Shown piece after piece: positions 16,221-23,709 of a stretch of 40,089 nucleotides of DNA. How positions within the stretch are numbered: position 1 is the stretch's first letter; every line of letters starts with the position of its first letter. A program made the translations under genes and the position numbers. Under the pieces are notes generated by a model. It ran no database searches. It saw only the letters and a program-made list of their open reading frames with translations, and was not told where the DNA came from. The DNA is from Desulfococcaceae bacterium HSG9. Its GTDB lineage: Bacteria; Desulfobacterota; Desulfobacteria; Desulfobacterales; JAUCGF01. The DNA is taken from contig JAUCGF010000124.1 of the NCBI GenBank assembly GCA_030378005.1, positions 1-40,089 of the forward strand. Direction: 5' to 3'.

Positions 16221-16250
16221 GGAGTGCCGGCTTCAGCTTGCAATGCCTAT
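16221..16250. repeat. Short palindromic repeat, GGAGTGC family (copy 1)
   Basis: GGAGTGCCGGCTTCAGCTTG followed by CAATGCC lies between two convergent genes. It aligns with two copies near 19471 and 19521. The partly self-complementary core GCCGGCTTCAGCTTGC could form a small hairpin that serves both genes as terminator. Confidence 0.5.
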
Positions 16251-16257
16251 GACACAA

Positions 16258-17733
16258 TTAGCACCGATTCTTACTCCTCACCTCCTTTTCAGCCTCTTCT
16301 ACAATGGCAGACATCTGCTTTACAGTCGCTTCGGGTAATGGCTCCGGTTCGTGATTTTCTAATATATCAATGGCTAAAGACAGCGCCTTGGTATAACTTC
16401 GTTGCCGGCCTTTCTTATCCCAAATTTCCCTGTTATCTCTGTCAAACAGTTTTGTTTGCGACATGGATTTCATTTTTAACAGGGTTGTATCGTGGCTCAG
16501 AAACTCACCAAAGGGACCGATCTCATGAATCAAATCGACTGAAAGCGTTTCATCGTTTACTTCAATCCCCTGCTTGAGATGTTTGATCATACGGATGATT
16601 TCGTCATCCAAAACCGCCTGGCCATAATCAAAAGTAAGCCCGGTCTCTACGCCTCCGATACCATAGATGAGATTAACCCCGGACATGGCCGCTGATACAC
16701 CAGTAAAAGCCTTTTCATAAGCGGCTTGGGCACCAGCTCGTTTGCTGTCCGACGAAATTCCGGGAGCCGCACAAGGTAATTGATAATATCGGCATAGCCC
16801 CGCTGCTGATGCGGCAATCATAGCAATTTCGGGTGAACCCAAGGGGGATGCGCCTAATCGCAAATCCATTCCGGTGGAAAAACTGCCGTAAATGACCGGA
16901 ACGCCTTTACGAATACATTGCGCAAGAACAATACCGGACAGAATTTCAGCATTGGTTTGCACCAGTGTTCCTGCAAGATTCACCGGACCTGTACCGCCTG
17001 CCATGACCATAGATGCGACAGAGATAGGAAAATCAGCGTTTGCAGATGCCATAATCACTCCGGAACATTTACGAGTCAATTTGAGAGGGCTGGTCACTGC
17101 CGCGGCAAACGAGATGGTTTTACGTTTTTTCAAATTTTCTGCACCCCCCATTGCCTCCGCTGCCATTTCGATAATTTTTTCAGCCTCCCATTGGCTGCCG
17201 GCAGTGTGTGAATTGTGTTTGGCGGTATTGTTGAAACACGCCTCGGCGGTGTGCAGGTGCATGAGTTCCGGCGTCTGGTCGAGCGCATAGACTGCCCGTG
17301 AATATACGTTTAACTCCTTTAAGCTGTCACAGAAACGAGCGCAGGCGGCAACATCTTTCTTAGTGGTTTGTCTGACTTTTCCGGTATATGGATCGACCAC
17401 ATTAATGTTACTTGGGAAGCATGCATAGGCATTTTTGTTTTCTTCGAGGAGGATGTCGAAGTCAGGATTTCGACCAGCCAACAACACCCGCTCAGGTGCC
17501 GAACGGATGGCATCCTCAACCATGACCGAAGGCAGTTTGACGATTTTACTTTTTTTATCTACTGTTGCTCCACAACTGCCGAGAATTTCCAGAACTTGCG
17601 GATCCTCCACAAAAATTCCTGTTTTGCCTAAAACCTGCAATGTGGCCTGATGAATATCACTATAATCTTTTCTGTTGAGCATATTGAGGCCGCGTGCAGC
17701 CATCGGTTTCTGATTTGTAAAGAAATCAGACAT
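16258..17733 (-). CDS. MttB-family (non-pyrrolysine) corrinoid methyltransferase, MtgB/MtcB-like
   Basis: The protein has 491 residues and belongs to the trimethylamine methyltransferase (MttB) superfamily. Typical segments are MLNRKDYSDIHQATLQVLGKTG at the N-terminus, ISFAAAVTSPLKL, SMVMAGGTGPVNLAGTLVQTNAE, and PVIYGSFSTGMDLRLG. The frame runs through without an internal TAG, so it lacks the pyrrolysine of true MttB. Non-Pyl members demethylate quaternary amines such as glycine betaine (MtgB), carnitine (MtcB), proline betaine or gamma-butyrobetaine, passing the methyl group to a corrinoid protein. A GGAGG site supports the ATG at 17733. It lies 50 bp downstream of a TauE/SafE gene on the same strand and converges on the BKACE-SDR genes. 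Glycine betaine released there is the natural candidate substrate, but this is inferred. No corrinoid protein is encoded nearby. Confidence 0.9.
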   Translation of the reverse strand: MSDFFTNQKPMAARGLNMLNRKDYSDIHQATLQVLGKTGIFVEDPQVLEILGSCGATVDKKSKIVKLPSVMVEDAIRSAPERVLLAGRNPDFDILLEENKNAYACFPSNINVVDPYTGKVRQTTKKDVAACARFCDSLKELNVYSRAVYALDQTPELMHLHTAEACFNNTAKHNSHTAGSQWEAEKIIEMAAEAMGGAENLKKRKTISFAAAVTSPLKLTRKCSGVIMASANADFPISVASMVMAGGTGPVNLAGTLVQTNAEILSGIVLAQCIRKGVPVIYGSFSTGMDLRLGASPLGSPEIAMIAASAAGLCRYYQLPCAAPGISSDSKRAGAQAAYEKAFTGVSAAMSGVNLIYGIGGVETGLTFDYGQAVLDDEIIRMIKHLKQGIEVNDETLSVDLIHEIGPFGEFLSHDTTLLKMKSMSQTKLFDRDNREIWDKKGRQRSYTKALSLAIDILENHEPEPLPEATVKQMSAIVEEAEKEVRSKNRC

Positions 17734-17783
17734 TTTAAATACCTCCGGTATTGGGTTGAAATCAGTGTTTCTGTTCGATTGCT

Positions 17784-18545
17784 TTAATACGCATTGTAAA
17801 TCAGATGAATCCCTATCAATGTCAAAAGAAAAATAAAAATTTCTTTGAGTAAACGTTCATCAATGCGCTGAGTGATCAGAGGGCCGATCTGCCCGCCGAT
17901 AATAACTCCCGGCACAGCCCATAATACGGTTTCAAAATTGGGCCGGCTTCCCATGATAAGATGAATCAAAGCGCCGAACAAGCAAACGCCAAAAGCGATA
18001 AAAATACAAGTGCCAATAGCGCAACTCATTTTTAACGCCAATTTGCTGCGCATCATCGGAATCAGCCACTCACTCATACTGATGCTCAACATACCGCTGA
18101 TGACCGACGCCGGTGCTGACACCCATAAATAAGGCCATGCCCCGGCCAAGTCGGCACGGGCTTTACCTAAATCATCGTATTTTTGATTGGATGACACAAA
18201 TAAAAAGGCCGTGGTCATCACCAAAACGCCGATGATCAATTCCATATAAGCGGGTTTTAACTTCCCGACAATCAAAGCGCCGACAGCAATACCCGGGATA
18301 GCGATAAGCAGCAGCCACAAGGCCAGTTTGTAATCTATCCGTTTTTGCCTGGCAAAAGCCTGACTGGCCGAGCCCATTCCGGCGATTTGAATCAGCAAAG
18401 AGGTCACTACCGCTGTTTCCGGACTCAGCTTAAGTATAATCAGGAAAAACGGCATCCATAAGACACCGCCGCCTAAACCGACCGAAGATACAGCCGTAGC
18501 GATTAAAATTCCGATGGGGAATGCCAGATGGCTTTCATTCATCAT
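17784..18545 (-). CDS. TauE/SafE family membrane exporter
   Basis: This is an integral membrane protein of about 253 residues with roughly eight hydrophobic segments. The family's first-helix motif is seen as SSVGLGGGVLWMPFFLI, and its internal repeat as APASVISGMLSISMSEWLIP. I start it at the ATG pair 18545/18542 and not at an upstream codon (18614), because the longer form would begin inside the preceding gene with no signal. The chosen start overlaps that gene's stop (ATGAATGA), implying coupled translation. TauE/SafE proteins export sulfite or organic sulfonates and other small anions, and many members are uncharacterised. Position upstream of the methyltransferase suggests export of a by-product or uptake of a substrate, which is unproven. 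Confidence 0.87.
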   Translation of the reverse strand: MMNESHLAFPIGILIATAVSSVGLGGGVLWMPFFLIILKLSPETAVVTSLLIQIAGMGSASQAFARQKRIDYKLALWLLLIAIPGIAVGALIVGKLKPAYMELIIGVLVMTTAFLFVSSNQKYDDLGKARADLAGAWPYLWVSAPASVISGMLSISMSEWLIPMMRSKLALKMSCAIGTCIFIAFGVCLFGALIHLIMGSRPNFETVLWAVPGVIIGGQIGPLITQRIDERLLKEIFIFLLTLIGIHLIYNAY

Positions 18546-19155
18546 CTGATCTTTCAACCGTATAAAAATTAAAATAGTCAATGACTTCGGTGAGCATATC
18601 CATCTCACTTTCAAACCGCGAAACTTTTTCTTTTAACAGTGTGATACTTTCAGCATCAATATCCGTTTCGTTCAACAGGTTTGATGCCTGAGTCGTAAAG
18701 GTCTGGCCGGATTCACACAAATTCTGGGAAAGCAGCGTGATTTCCTGTAGATTGCTGGACATTTCATTAATCACATTACCGAGCTGCGCCAATTCATTTT
18801 GAGAATCAATTGTGACCGTCTGACTCAGATCGCCCCTGGAAATGTTACGGGAAATTTCAATCATGTGCTGCAACGGCTCGGTTATATTTTTAATAAACAT
18901 GGTTAAAATTATAATCATCACGACCAGAATGATTGCCACCATCAGGATCGCTTTGTTGCGCAGTTTGACAATCGGAGCGAAAACAGCATCAGCACCGATC
19001 TCCTGGTTGGCATATTTGGAAAAATTATCCAAAAGTGTTTCTTTTAATGCACTGGATTGCGTATCGACAATAAATTCGATGCCCACCAGCAACGAAGCAA
19101 AACCGATCAATAAAAAATAGATGATCATCGTGCGCTGAAGATTATTTTTAGTCAT
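18535..19155 (-). CDS. HAMP-domain membrane protein without output domain
   Basis: The 206-residue protein has a transmembrane segment at about 10-30, a short periplasmic loop to residue 66, a second transmembrane segment at about 67-88 and a HAMP domain at about 90-142 (Pro94, Glu121). A predicted coiled coil of about 60 residues follows, and then the protein ends. There is no kinase, cyclase or receptor signalling domain. The chain is complete, because the next gene begins at its stop codon. It is the first gene of the probable HAMP-TauE-MttB operon. It may sense a ligand or membrane state and regulate the exporter directly, or form dimers with another sensor. The periplasmic part is too small for a standard sensor fold. 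Confidence 0.8.
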   Translation of the reverse strand: MTKNNLQRTMIIYFLLIGFASLLVGIEFIVDTQSSALKETLLDNFSKYANQEIGADAVFAPIVKLRNKAILMVAIILVVMIIILTMFIKNITEPLQHMIEISRNISRGDLSQTVTIDSQNELAQLGNVINEMSSNLQEITLLSQNLCESGQTFTTQASNLLNETDIDAESITLLKEKVSRFESEMDMLTEVIDYFNFYTVERSDDE

Positions 19156-19275
19156 GTCTTTTCAAATGCCCGGATTAAAAGCAAGAGTTTGGTACTAACA
19201 AAATGAGGAAGTTATATCTGGCACGCTCATAATTGGTGATTTTTAAATGCGTTTTTTTATAAAATAGATGTCAGG

Positions 19276-19301
19276 TTTTTTAACGTTTAAATGTTAAAAA
19301 A
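19276..19301. terminator. AT-rich bidirectional hairpin
   Basis: TTTTTTAAC (19276-19284) pairs with GTTAAAAAA (19293-19301) across an 8-nt loop. With no upstream gene ending here on either strand, a terminator role is doubtful and it may be a regulatory palindrome. Confidence 0.35.
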
Positions 19302-19470
19302 TATAGGTATCAGATGCTGGTTGATTATCAGCGCCATTATCAGCTTTTTATCCAAAAAGCAAGACGAAATGACAGTTGCTCAACCCTTTCTTTCAAGATA
19401 TCGTTTCTCGCCATACGATACTTGCTAAAACGTAAATATAATGCTATCTGAACAGATATTAGATGCAAGA

Positions 19471-19551
19471 GGAGTGCAAACTTTAGTTTGCAACATAGCA
19501 TCGCAAACATTTTTAAAAGAGGAGTGCTGACTTCAATTTGCAGCTTGGCAT
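19471..19551. repeat. Two tandem GGAGTGC-family palindromic repeats
   Basis: Copies at 19471-19501 and 19521-19551 share GGAGTGC, CTT(T/C)A, TTTGCA and a GCAT end, and each is preceded by AAGA. They are 50 bp apart and lie just upstream of the EcfT start. The first contains the palindrome GCAAACTTTAGTTTGC. A third copy is at 16221-16250. Confidence 0.6.
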
Positions 19552-19560
19552 TTATCACCT

Positions 19561-20226
19561 ATGTTTGATCCTCGCACCAAATTGATATTAACCTTCTATT
19601 GCACTATTCTGATTGTCGTTTCGCATCGTCTAACCATTCTGGGAACAGAAGGAGGCGCGTTGTTACTGTTTATCATCAGCATCGGCGAATTTAAAAATTA
19701 TCTGCGATGGCTGCGCCTGGTAATTCCCATGTCCCTTTTCTTTGGCGCTGTCACCTGGTGGTCGGTCAATGCTGATGCCGGGGCTGTCGCGGCACTCAGG
19801 CTGTTGATCCTGACAACCGTTTTTTTCAGTTTTTTCGCATGCACGGTTCCCGAAGACTTGGCTAATTCTCTGGTCAAAACAGGCGTTCCTTTTACAGTTG
19901 CTTTTGTATTGAGCGCCGGTCTGAACTTTGTTCCGGTTATCGGCCGCAAAGCGCGGGATGTGCTTGACGCCCAGCGCGCCCGCGGAATTCCTTTGGAACC
20001 GGGATGGCGCGCTCTGCGTCATTACCCGGCTTTTTTAGGGCCGCTTTTGATTCAGGCTTTTCAACTGGCTGAAGATTTGGCTGAAGCCATGGAAACGCGT
20101 GGATTCGGATATCCGGGACGCACATTCCTGAAAACCTATCAGCTCAGATTCCATGATTGGCTGGTGATAAGTGCGGGCTTCATTATTTTGGCAGGATTTA
20201 TCCTCATACGTTTATTGAGATTTTGA
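19561..20226 (+). CDS. ECF-type transporter T component (EcfT/CbiQ family)
   Basis: The 221-residue membrane protein has four to six hydrophobic segments. The cytoplasmic coupling helices show the expected Ala-Arg-Gly motifs, AQRARG (Ala140-Gly142) and AMETRGFG (about 176-183). Through these, EcfT proteins grip a pair of ABC ATPases and a substrate-specific S component for vitamin or metal uptake. No S component and no canonical ECF ATPase is nearby. Instead, a different P-loop protein starts 2 bp after its stop. The ATG lacks a clear ribosome site. The EcfT fold is well supported; the transported substrate is unknown. Confidence 0.82.
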   Translation: MFDPRTKLILTFYCTILIVVSHRLTILGTEGGALLLFIISIGEFKNYLRWLRLVIPMSLFFGAVTWWSVNADAGAVAALRLLILTTVFFSFFACTVPEDLANSLVKTGVPFTVAFVLSAGLNFVPVIGRKARDVLDAQRARGIPLEPGWRALRHYPAFLGPLLIQAFQLAEDLAEAMETRGFGYPGRTFLKTYQLRFHDWLVISAGFIILAGFILIRLLRF

Positions 20227-20228
20227 AT

Positions 20229-20771
20229 ATGAAAATAACAGCCGGACATTGTGAAACCTATCTTCATCAACGTACATTGATTATCGGTGAAACAGGTTCA
20301 GGCAAAACCACCCGAACCGTTCAATTGCTGGAAATGTTTATTAAGGCCGGATATGCGTCCGAAATTGCGATTCTTGATCTGGCACCGGATGAAATTATGG
20401 GCGTCGGCGGTAAAATGCCGATTGAACCCATTATGGAAATTCTATATCTGAGCACTCAGATTGCGGCACCGCGTCTGCAAGGGGAAAACGATGAACATAC
20501 TTGGCTACTAGCGCAAGCCAATGCCAGGGCAATTGAGCGCCAGTTTAAGCAATTGGCGGAAGCAAAAAGAAAAATTTTGTTTGTCAACGATGCGACGCTT
20601 TATTTGCAAGCCGGCATTTTTGAAAACTTTGAAAAGGTGCTGGGCCAAGTTGATACAGCCATTATCAATGCATATAAGGGCGAACGGTTCGGTGATTCGG
20701 CACTAACACGACGTGAAAAAAAACTGACTCAGAATTTGATACAGCGATGTGATCTTATTCTTCGACATTAA
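20229..20771 (+). CDS. Small P-loop NTPase coupled to EcfT, unrecognised family
   Basis: The protein has 180 residues. I place the start at the ATG at 20229 (MKITAGHC), because the longer open frame would overlap the EcfT gene. Walker A is GETGSGKT (residues 20-27) and is followed by TRTVQLLEMF. A likely Walker B aspartate is Asp50 in EIAILDLAPDE, with a second hydrophobic strand ending in Asn-Asp (KILFVNDATLYL, about 115-126). There is no ABC signature (SGGQ), no Q-loop/H-switch pattern and no second ATPase, so this is not a normal ECF A component. It is too short for a full ABC ATPase. The 2-bp gap to EcfT argues for a joint function. It may power an atypical transporter or be a regulatory GTPase/ATPase. 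Confidence 0.7.
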   Translation: MKITAGHCETYLHQRTLIIGETGSGKTTRTVQLLEMFIKAGYASEIAILDLAPDEIMGVGGKMPIEPIMEILYLSTQIAAPRLQGENDEHTWLLAQANARAIERQFKQLAEAKRKILFVNDATLYLQAGIFENFEKVLGQVDTAIINAYKGERFGDSALTRREKKLTQNLIQRCDLILRH

Positions 20772-20915
20772 ATTTCCTCAGAACATCAGCGTGCAGATAT
20801 GCGGGATATGTGTCAAAGTATGTCCGTTCGGACGTAAGTTTGAGAAGTGAGCCGCCTCTCGCAAGCATAAAACTGATAAATAAACCGATTTTCAAAATAT
20901 AATTTCCCGAAAATG

Positions 20916-21908
20916 TCACCATTTGGCAAAATGATCCTCTACCCATCCCGAACAGCCGCTAATGGTTATGACCTCGCCGTCATCAGCGGTCAGGTTTCCC
21001 TTAAAAACGCCCATCAACTGGGTGAAATCGGATGCCACCACCAAGGCGTTCACTTTTTCTTTGCGTCCGGATTCCGGTGTAAAGACCAAATTTATTTTGC
21101 GGTCACCGGAAGTGATGCGCCAATCGCTGTAAAGATCATCTTTGTTGAAAACAAAATTAACCGGACCTGTGCGGGTTATGCGATTATCCAACCAGAACGT
21201 ATTTTCCGTAAAGCCGGTTTCATTAACGCCGCAAGCCAGATTAAGGCCCAATGTCCGATTATCCGGCAGTGAACTTGCGGCCGCTGCCCAGTTCCAAAAC
21301 GTATTGCGGCGCATATACCCGGCCGTCCAATCGATCAGCGCTAGGCAGTCAGGCGATGAGACAGAAATGCGTGTATTTTTAAATCTGATTTCACCGGATA
21401 TTTCAATTGGTGCTGTTTTTTGGGTGTAGCTCCAGCCCCGGTAGCCGGTTCGGGTACAAAGCCTCAATGGTCTCGGTTTATTCAAATTCAATGTTGCGTT
21501 AAGCGTGACTCCGTCACCTCTGGCGCTGATTTTATCGTTCTTAAGGCATATCGACAATTTACGGGATTGATAACGGCTATCAATTTTTTCAGGCAGAGGG
21601 CGAATATAAACATCAGCACTGCCCGGCCCAAGATGTTTTGTTTCCCAAAGTTTGCCGGTGCGGCGATTGTAAACATAGAAAAATCCATTGGTTATATATT
21701 TCAGATCGACCACCGCCAGACCCGCAATCAATTCCGGCCCGGTAATGCCGACAAATATAAATTGTTTGAACAGCAATTTTTTAACCAGCTTATGGACGGA
21801 AATCCCGGATGATGTTTTCAGATCAAAATCCTCGTAGTTGATTAGATCAACAGGATTGCTGTAATGACCATAGCGTATCAAACCGTTTGTCTGGATTAAT
21901 GTATTCAA
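20916..21908 (-). CDS. DUF2804 family protein
   Basis: The protein has 330 residues and no signal peptide. The diagnostic block ALIDWTAGYMRRNTFWNWAAAA lies at about residues 187-208, followed by LGLNLACGVNETGFTENTFW and a C-terminal SGCSGWVEDHFAKW, all typical of DUF2804. The fold is probably beta-rich; no function is established for the family. The only start that fits is a TTG at 21908, since stops lie just upstream, and no ribosome site is obvious. It converges on the P-loop gene and is isolated from the AT-rich pair upstream by a perfect palindrome. Confidence 0.85.
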   Translation of the reverse strand: MNTLIQTNGLIRYGHYSNPVDLINYEDFDLKTSSGISVHKLVKKLLFKQFIFVGITGPELIAGLAVVDLKYITNGFFYVYNRRTGKLWETKHLGPGSADVYIRPLPEKIDSRYQSRKLSICLKNDKISARGDGVTLNATLNLNKPRPLRLCTRTGYRGWSYTQKTAPIEISGEIRFKNTRISVSSPDCLALIDWTAGYMRRNTFWNWAAAASSLPDNRTLGLNLACGVNETGFTENTFWLDNRITRTGPVNFVFNKDDLYSDWRITSGDRKINLVFTPESGRKEKVNALVVASDFTQLMGVFKGNLTADDGEVITISGCSGWVEDHFAKW

Positions 21909-21949
21909 ATTTTATCAGACTTCGTCGTGAATTGGGCTGTGCAAGGGAA

Positions 21950-21985
21950 ATCAGGGTGAAAAAATGATCATTTTTTCACCCTGAT
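21950..21985 (-). terminator. Perfect 36-nt palindrome (terminator)
   Basis: ATCAGGGTGAAAAAATGA (21950-21967) is followed without a spacer by its exact reverse complement (21968-21985). It lies about 40 bp past the stop of the OmpA-like lipoprotein gene, the right place for a terminator. The internal A/T run is embedded in the stem. Confidence 0.7.
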
Positions 21986-22025
21986 TGGGGATCAAAACAT
22001 ACGTATGCAATTTTCTAATCGAACA

Positions 22026-23102
22026 CTACTGTGATATATACGAAATGTAGCAATAAATTTTACAAATTCTCCGGTTAGGATCACGGGTTGACTTTAAGGG
22101 TTTAACACCCGCCGGTATCGCTTCACCCATTCCTATAGATTTTTGTTCAATTTTAATTTTTGTATTATCCGTTTCTGAATCTGATATTTGTTGGGAGATA
22201 TAATTTACAATTGATTTCGCTCTGAGTTTGGAAAGCAGTTGATTTAGAAATTTTCTGCGTTTTTCAGGTTGATTACTTGGCGGAAGCAGATCTTTATTAT
22301 TTTTTTTGAGTTCTATGAATAAAGGCTTTTTTTCATTGACCCCTACTCGGTCAGCAAACCCTTTTACTTCCATTTTTATAACCATTGTACTACTCTGATA
22401 TTTTCTCTTATAGTTATCTATATTTATAATAATTTTCTGAACAAGCTCTTTATTAAGTAAATTTATTCCGTCTTCTGATAAAATATAATCGCCCAGTTTA
22501 AAGAGTACATTAATTTTAAGTTCCTCACTTTTAAATTTCTCAATAACAAATGATTTAATGATGGATTCTTTCTCTTTTATCTTATTATCACTGCCAACTA
22601 CCCTGTTAATTAAATTCTTTATTTTCTCATTTTCTAAATCCTTGCCATAGTCTAAGATCGCTTGGAGTTCAGGAATATTTTCATTCAACGGATTGTCGGT
22701 ATCTTGACCTACTTTCTCTTTTATTTTTTGTATAAGTGCCTTTGCTTTAGGCATAATTTCATCAAAATAGTATTGCTTGAGGATTTTTTGCGAGGCATTT
22801 ATACTCTTTTTAGCAGCTAACTGCGCGTTTAAAGCTTTCTTTTTAAAAATAGATTTTCCAGCTTGCATAAGCTCTTCTGCCTGTTTAAACTCTTTTTTAG
22901 CTTCAGCATAAAGTTCAGGATATTTTGTTTCTATTTTTAATTCTTCAACAGCCCGTAAAAGTTCTTTAGATTGTTGAACTGTATCTTGCACTTCCCCTAA
23001 TAATTTTGCATTAATGGCGCATCCGGATAAAATTAAAAGTAAAATGGATAAAATAGAAAATTTTATTATTACATTGCTAACCGCACCTTTTAAAAAAATC
23101 AT
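22026..23102 (-). CDS. Lipoprotein with coiled coil and OmpA-like C-terminal domain
   Basis: The protein has 358 residues. The signal peptide ends in a lipobox (LILSGC, Cys28). A long helical region rich in Lys, Glu and Ala follows (about 30-190). Then comes an OmpA/MotB-like peptidoglycan-binding domain: NVLFKLGDYILSEDGINLL, VIKMEVKGFADRVG, a RRKFLNQLLSKLRAKSIVNYI helix and IGMGEAIP...DPNRRICKIYCYI. The domain carries an insertion (about 40 residues around the PPSNQPEKRR segment) and lacks some usual diaminopimelate-contact residues, so binding is uncertain. It probably links the outer membrane to the cell wall. The gene has a GGAGG site and is markedly AT-rich relative to its neighbours, suggesting acquisition. 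It follows the CxxC protein gene. Confidence 0.75.
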   Translation of the reverse strand: MIFLKGAVSNVIIKFSILSILLLILSGCAINAKLLGEVQDTVQQSKELLRAVEELKIETKYPELYAEAKKEFKQAEELMQAGKSIFKKKALNAQLAAKKSINASQKILKQYYFDEIMPKAKALIQKIKEKVGQDTDNPLNENIPELQAILDYGKDLENEKIKNLINRVVGSDNKIKEKESIIKSFVIEKFKSEELKINVLFKLGDYILSEDGINLLNKELVQKIIINIDNYKRKYQSSTMVIKMEVKGFADRVGVNEKKPLFIELKKNNKDLLPPSNQPEKRRKFLNQLLSKLRAKSIVNYISQQISDSETDNTKIKIEQKSIGMGEAIPAGVKPLKSTRDPNRRICKIYCYISYISQ

Positions 23103-23141
23103 AATCGTCCTCCAAATTTATTTTTGTTGTAATGATAATGG

Positions 23142-23187
23142 ATTCGTAAAAAATCCCGAATTTTTGGAATATTGATTTTTTACGAAT
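23142..23187 (-). terminator. Hairpin between the AT-rich gene pair
   Basis: ATTCGTAAAAAATC (23142-23155) and GATTTTTTACGAAT (23174-23187) are perfectly complementary 14-bp arms around an 18-nt loop. It directly follows the stop of the CxxC protein gene and could act as an attenuator before the lipoprotein gene. Confidence 0.6.
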
Positions 23188-23193
23188 TAAATC

Positions 23194-23709
23194 TTAACGC
23201 ATTTCAGCTTCAATAATACTTCGTTTTTTTTTATAAATACTTATATTTTTACTAAGCGTTTGCACTTCTACCGAATTTCCCGGTGAAAATTTCGCATTAT
23301 TTTTTCTCAAATATTCCAAAATAGCAATAATATTATTTAATAACCGTATGCTTTCTTTATCCGTTGTTTCTTCAGAGAGGGCCTTAAAATTAAGTTTTAG
23401 CAAAAGAAGTAATTTCTTTTTTACCAATCTAATCTTATTTGGGGCGTATTGATGCTTTGCTCCCAATTCGGTTAGTATCAGACAAAAATCGCAAATCTCC
23501 CAAATACGTTGTTCGTTATTTTTTAATTTTGATAATACTTCCAGGCAACGATCACAGGCTTTTCCCTGCATTTCAATAATTTGATTATCGGGCGTATCAA
23601 TTTGTAATTTTTGTTCATCCGAACCGGCAGCCACCGCTAACCCAGAGGCGATTAACATCGTAATAAAAAAGAAGAATTTATTTAAATCAGTCTTTATAAA
23701 TAATCGCAT
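23194..23709 (-). CDS. Secreted hypothetical protein with two CxxC motifs
   Basis: The protein has 171 residues. A signal peptide of about 28 residues (FFFFITMLIASGLAVAAG) is followed by a mature domain with two CxxC pairs, ACDRC (Cys52/Cys55) and ICDFC (Cys73/Cys76). These could bind a metal or form disulfides. They are not CxxCH, so haem attachment is unlikely. The C-terminal 90 residues look helical and lysine-rich. No family was recognised. Base composition is AT-rich, as in the OmpA-like lipoprotein gene 91 bp downstream, and the two probably travelled together. The start has no clear ribosome site. Confidence 0.6.
   Translation of the reverse strand: MRLFIKTDLNKFFFFITMLIASGLAVAAGSDEQKLQIDTPDNQIIEMQGKACDRCLEVLSKLKNNEQRIWEICDFCLILTELGAKHQYAPNKIRLVKKKLLLLLKLNFKALSEETTDKESIRLLNNIIAILEYLRKNNAKFSPGNSVEVQTLSKNISIYKKKRSIIEAEMR

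Larger units (their letters stand above)
19156..19560. other. Divergent intergenic region
   Basis: This 405-bp region lies between the divergent HAMP and EcfT genes. It holds a hairpin with A/T tails (19276-19301) and two copies of the GGAGTGC repeat. No ORF with family features was found. Promoters for both flanking operons should be here, but no clear -35/-10 pair could be chosen. Confidence 0.4.

Noticed and set aside
16258..17733. Possibility that the MttB-family gene uses pyrrolysine
   Set aside because: The frame is continuous with no internal TAG, so it belongs to the non-pyrrolysine branch.
19196..19230. TGGCAC-like motif as a sigma-54 promoter
   Set aside because: The -24-like TGGCAC is present, but no GC at the required spacing follows.
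23194..23709. CxxC protein as a c-type cytochrome
   Set aside because: Neither CxxC is followed by His, so there is no haem-attachment motif.
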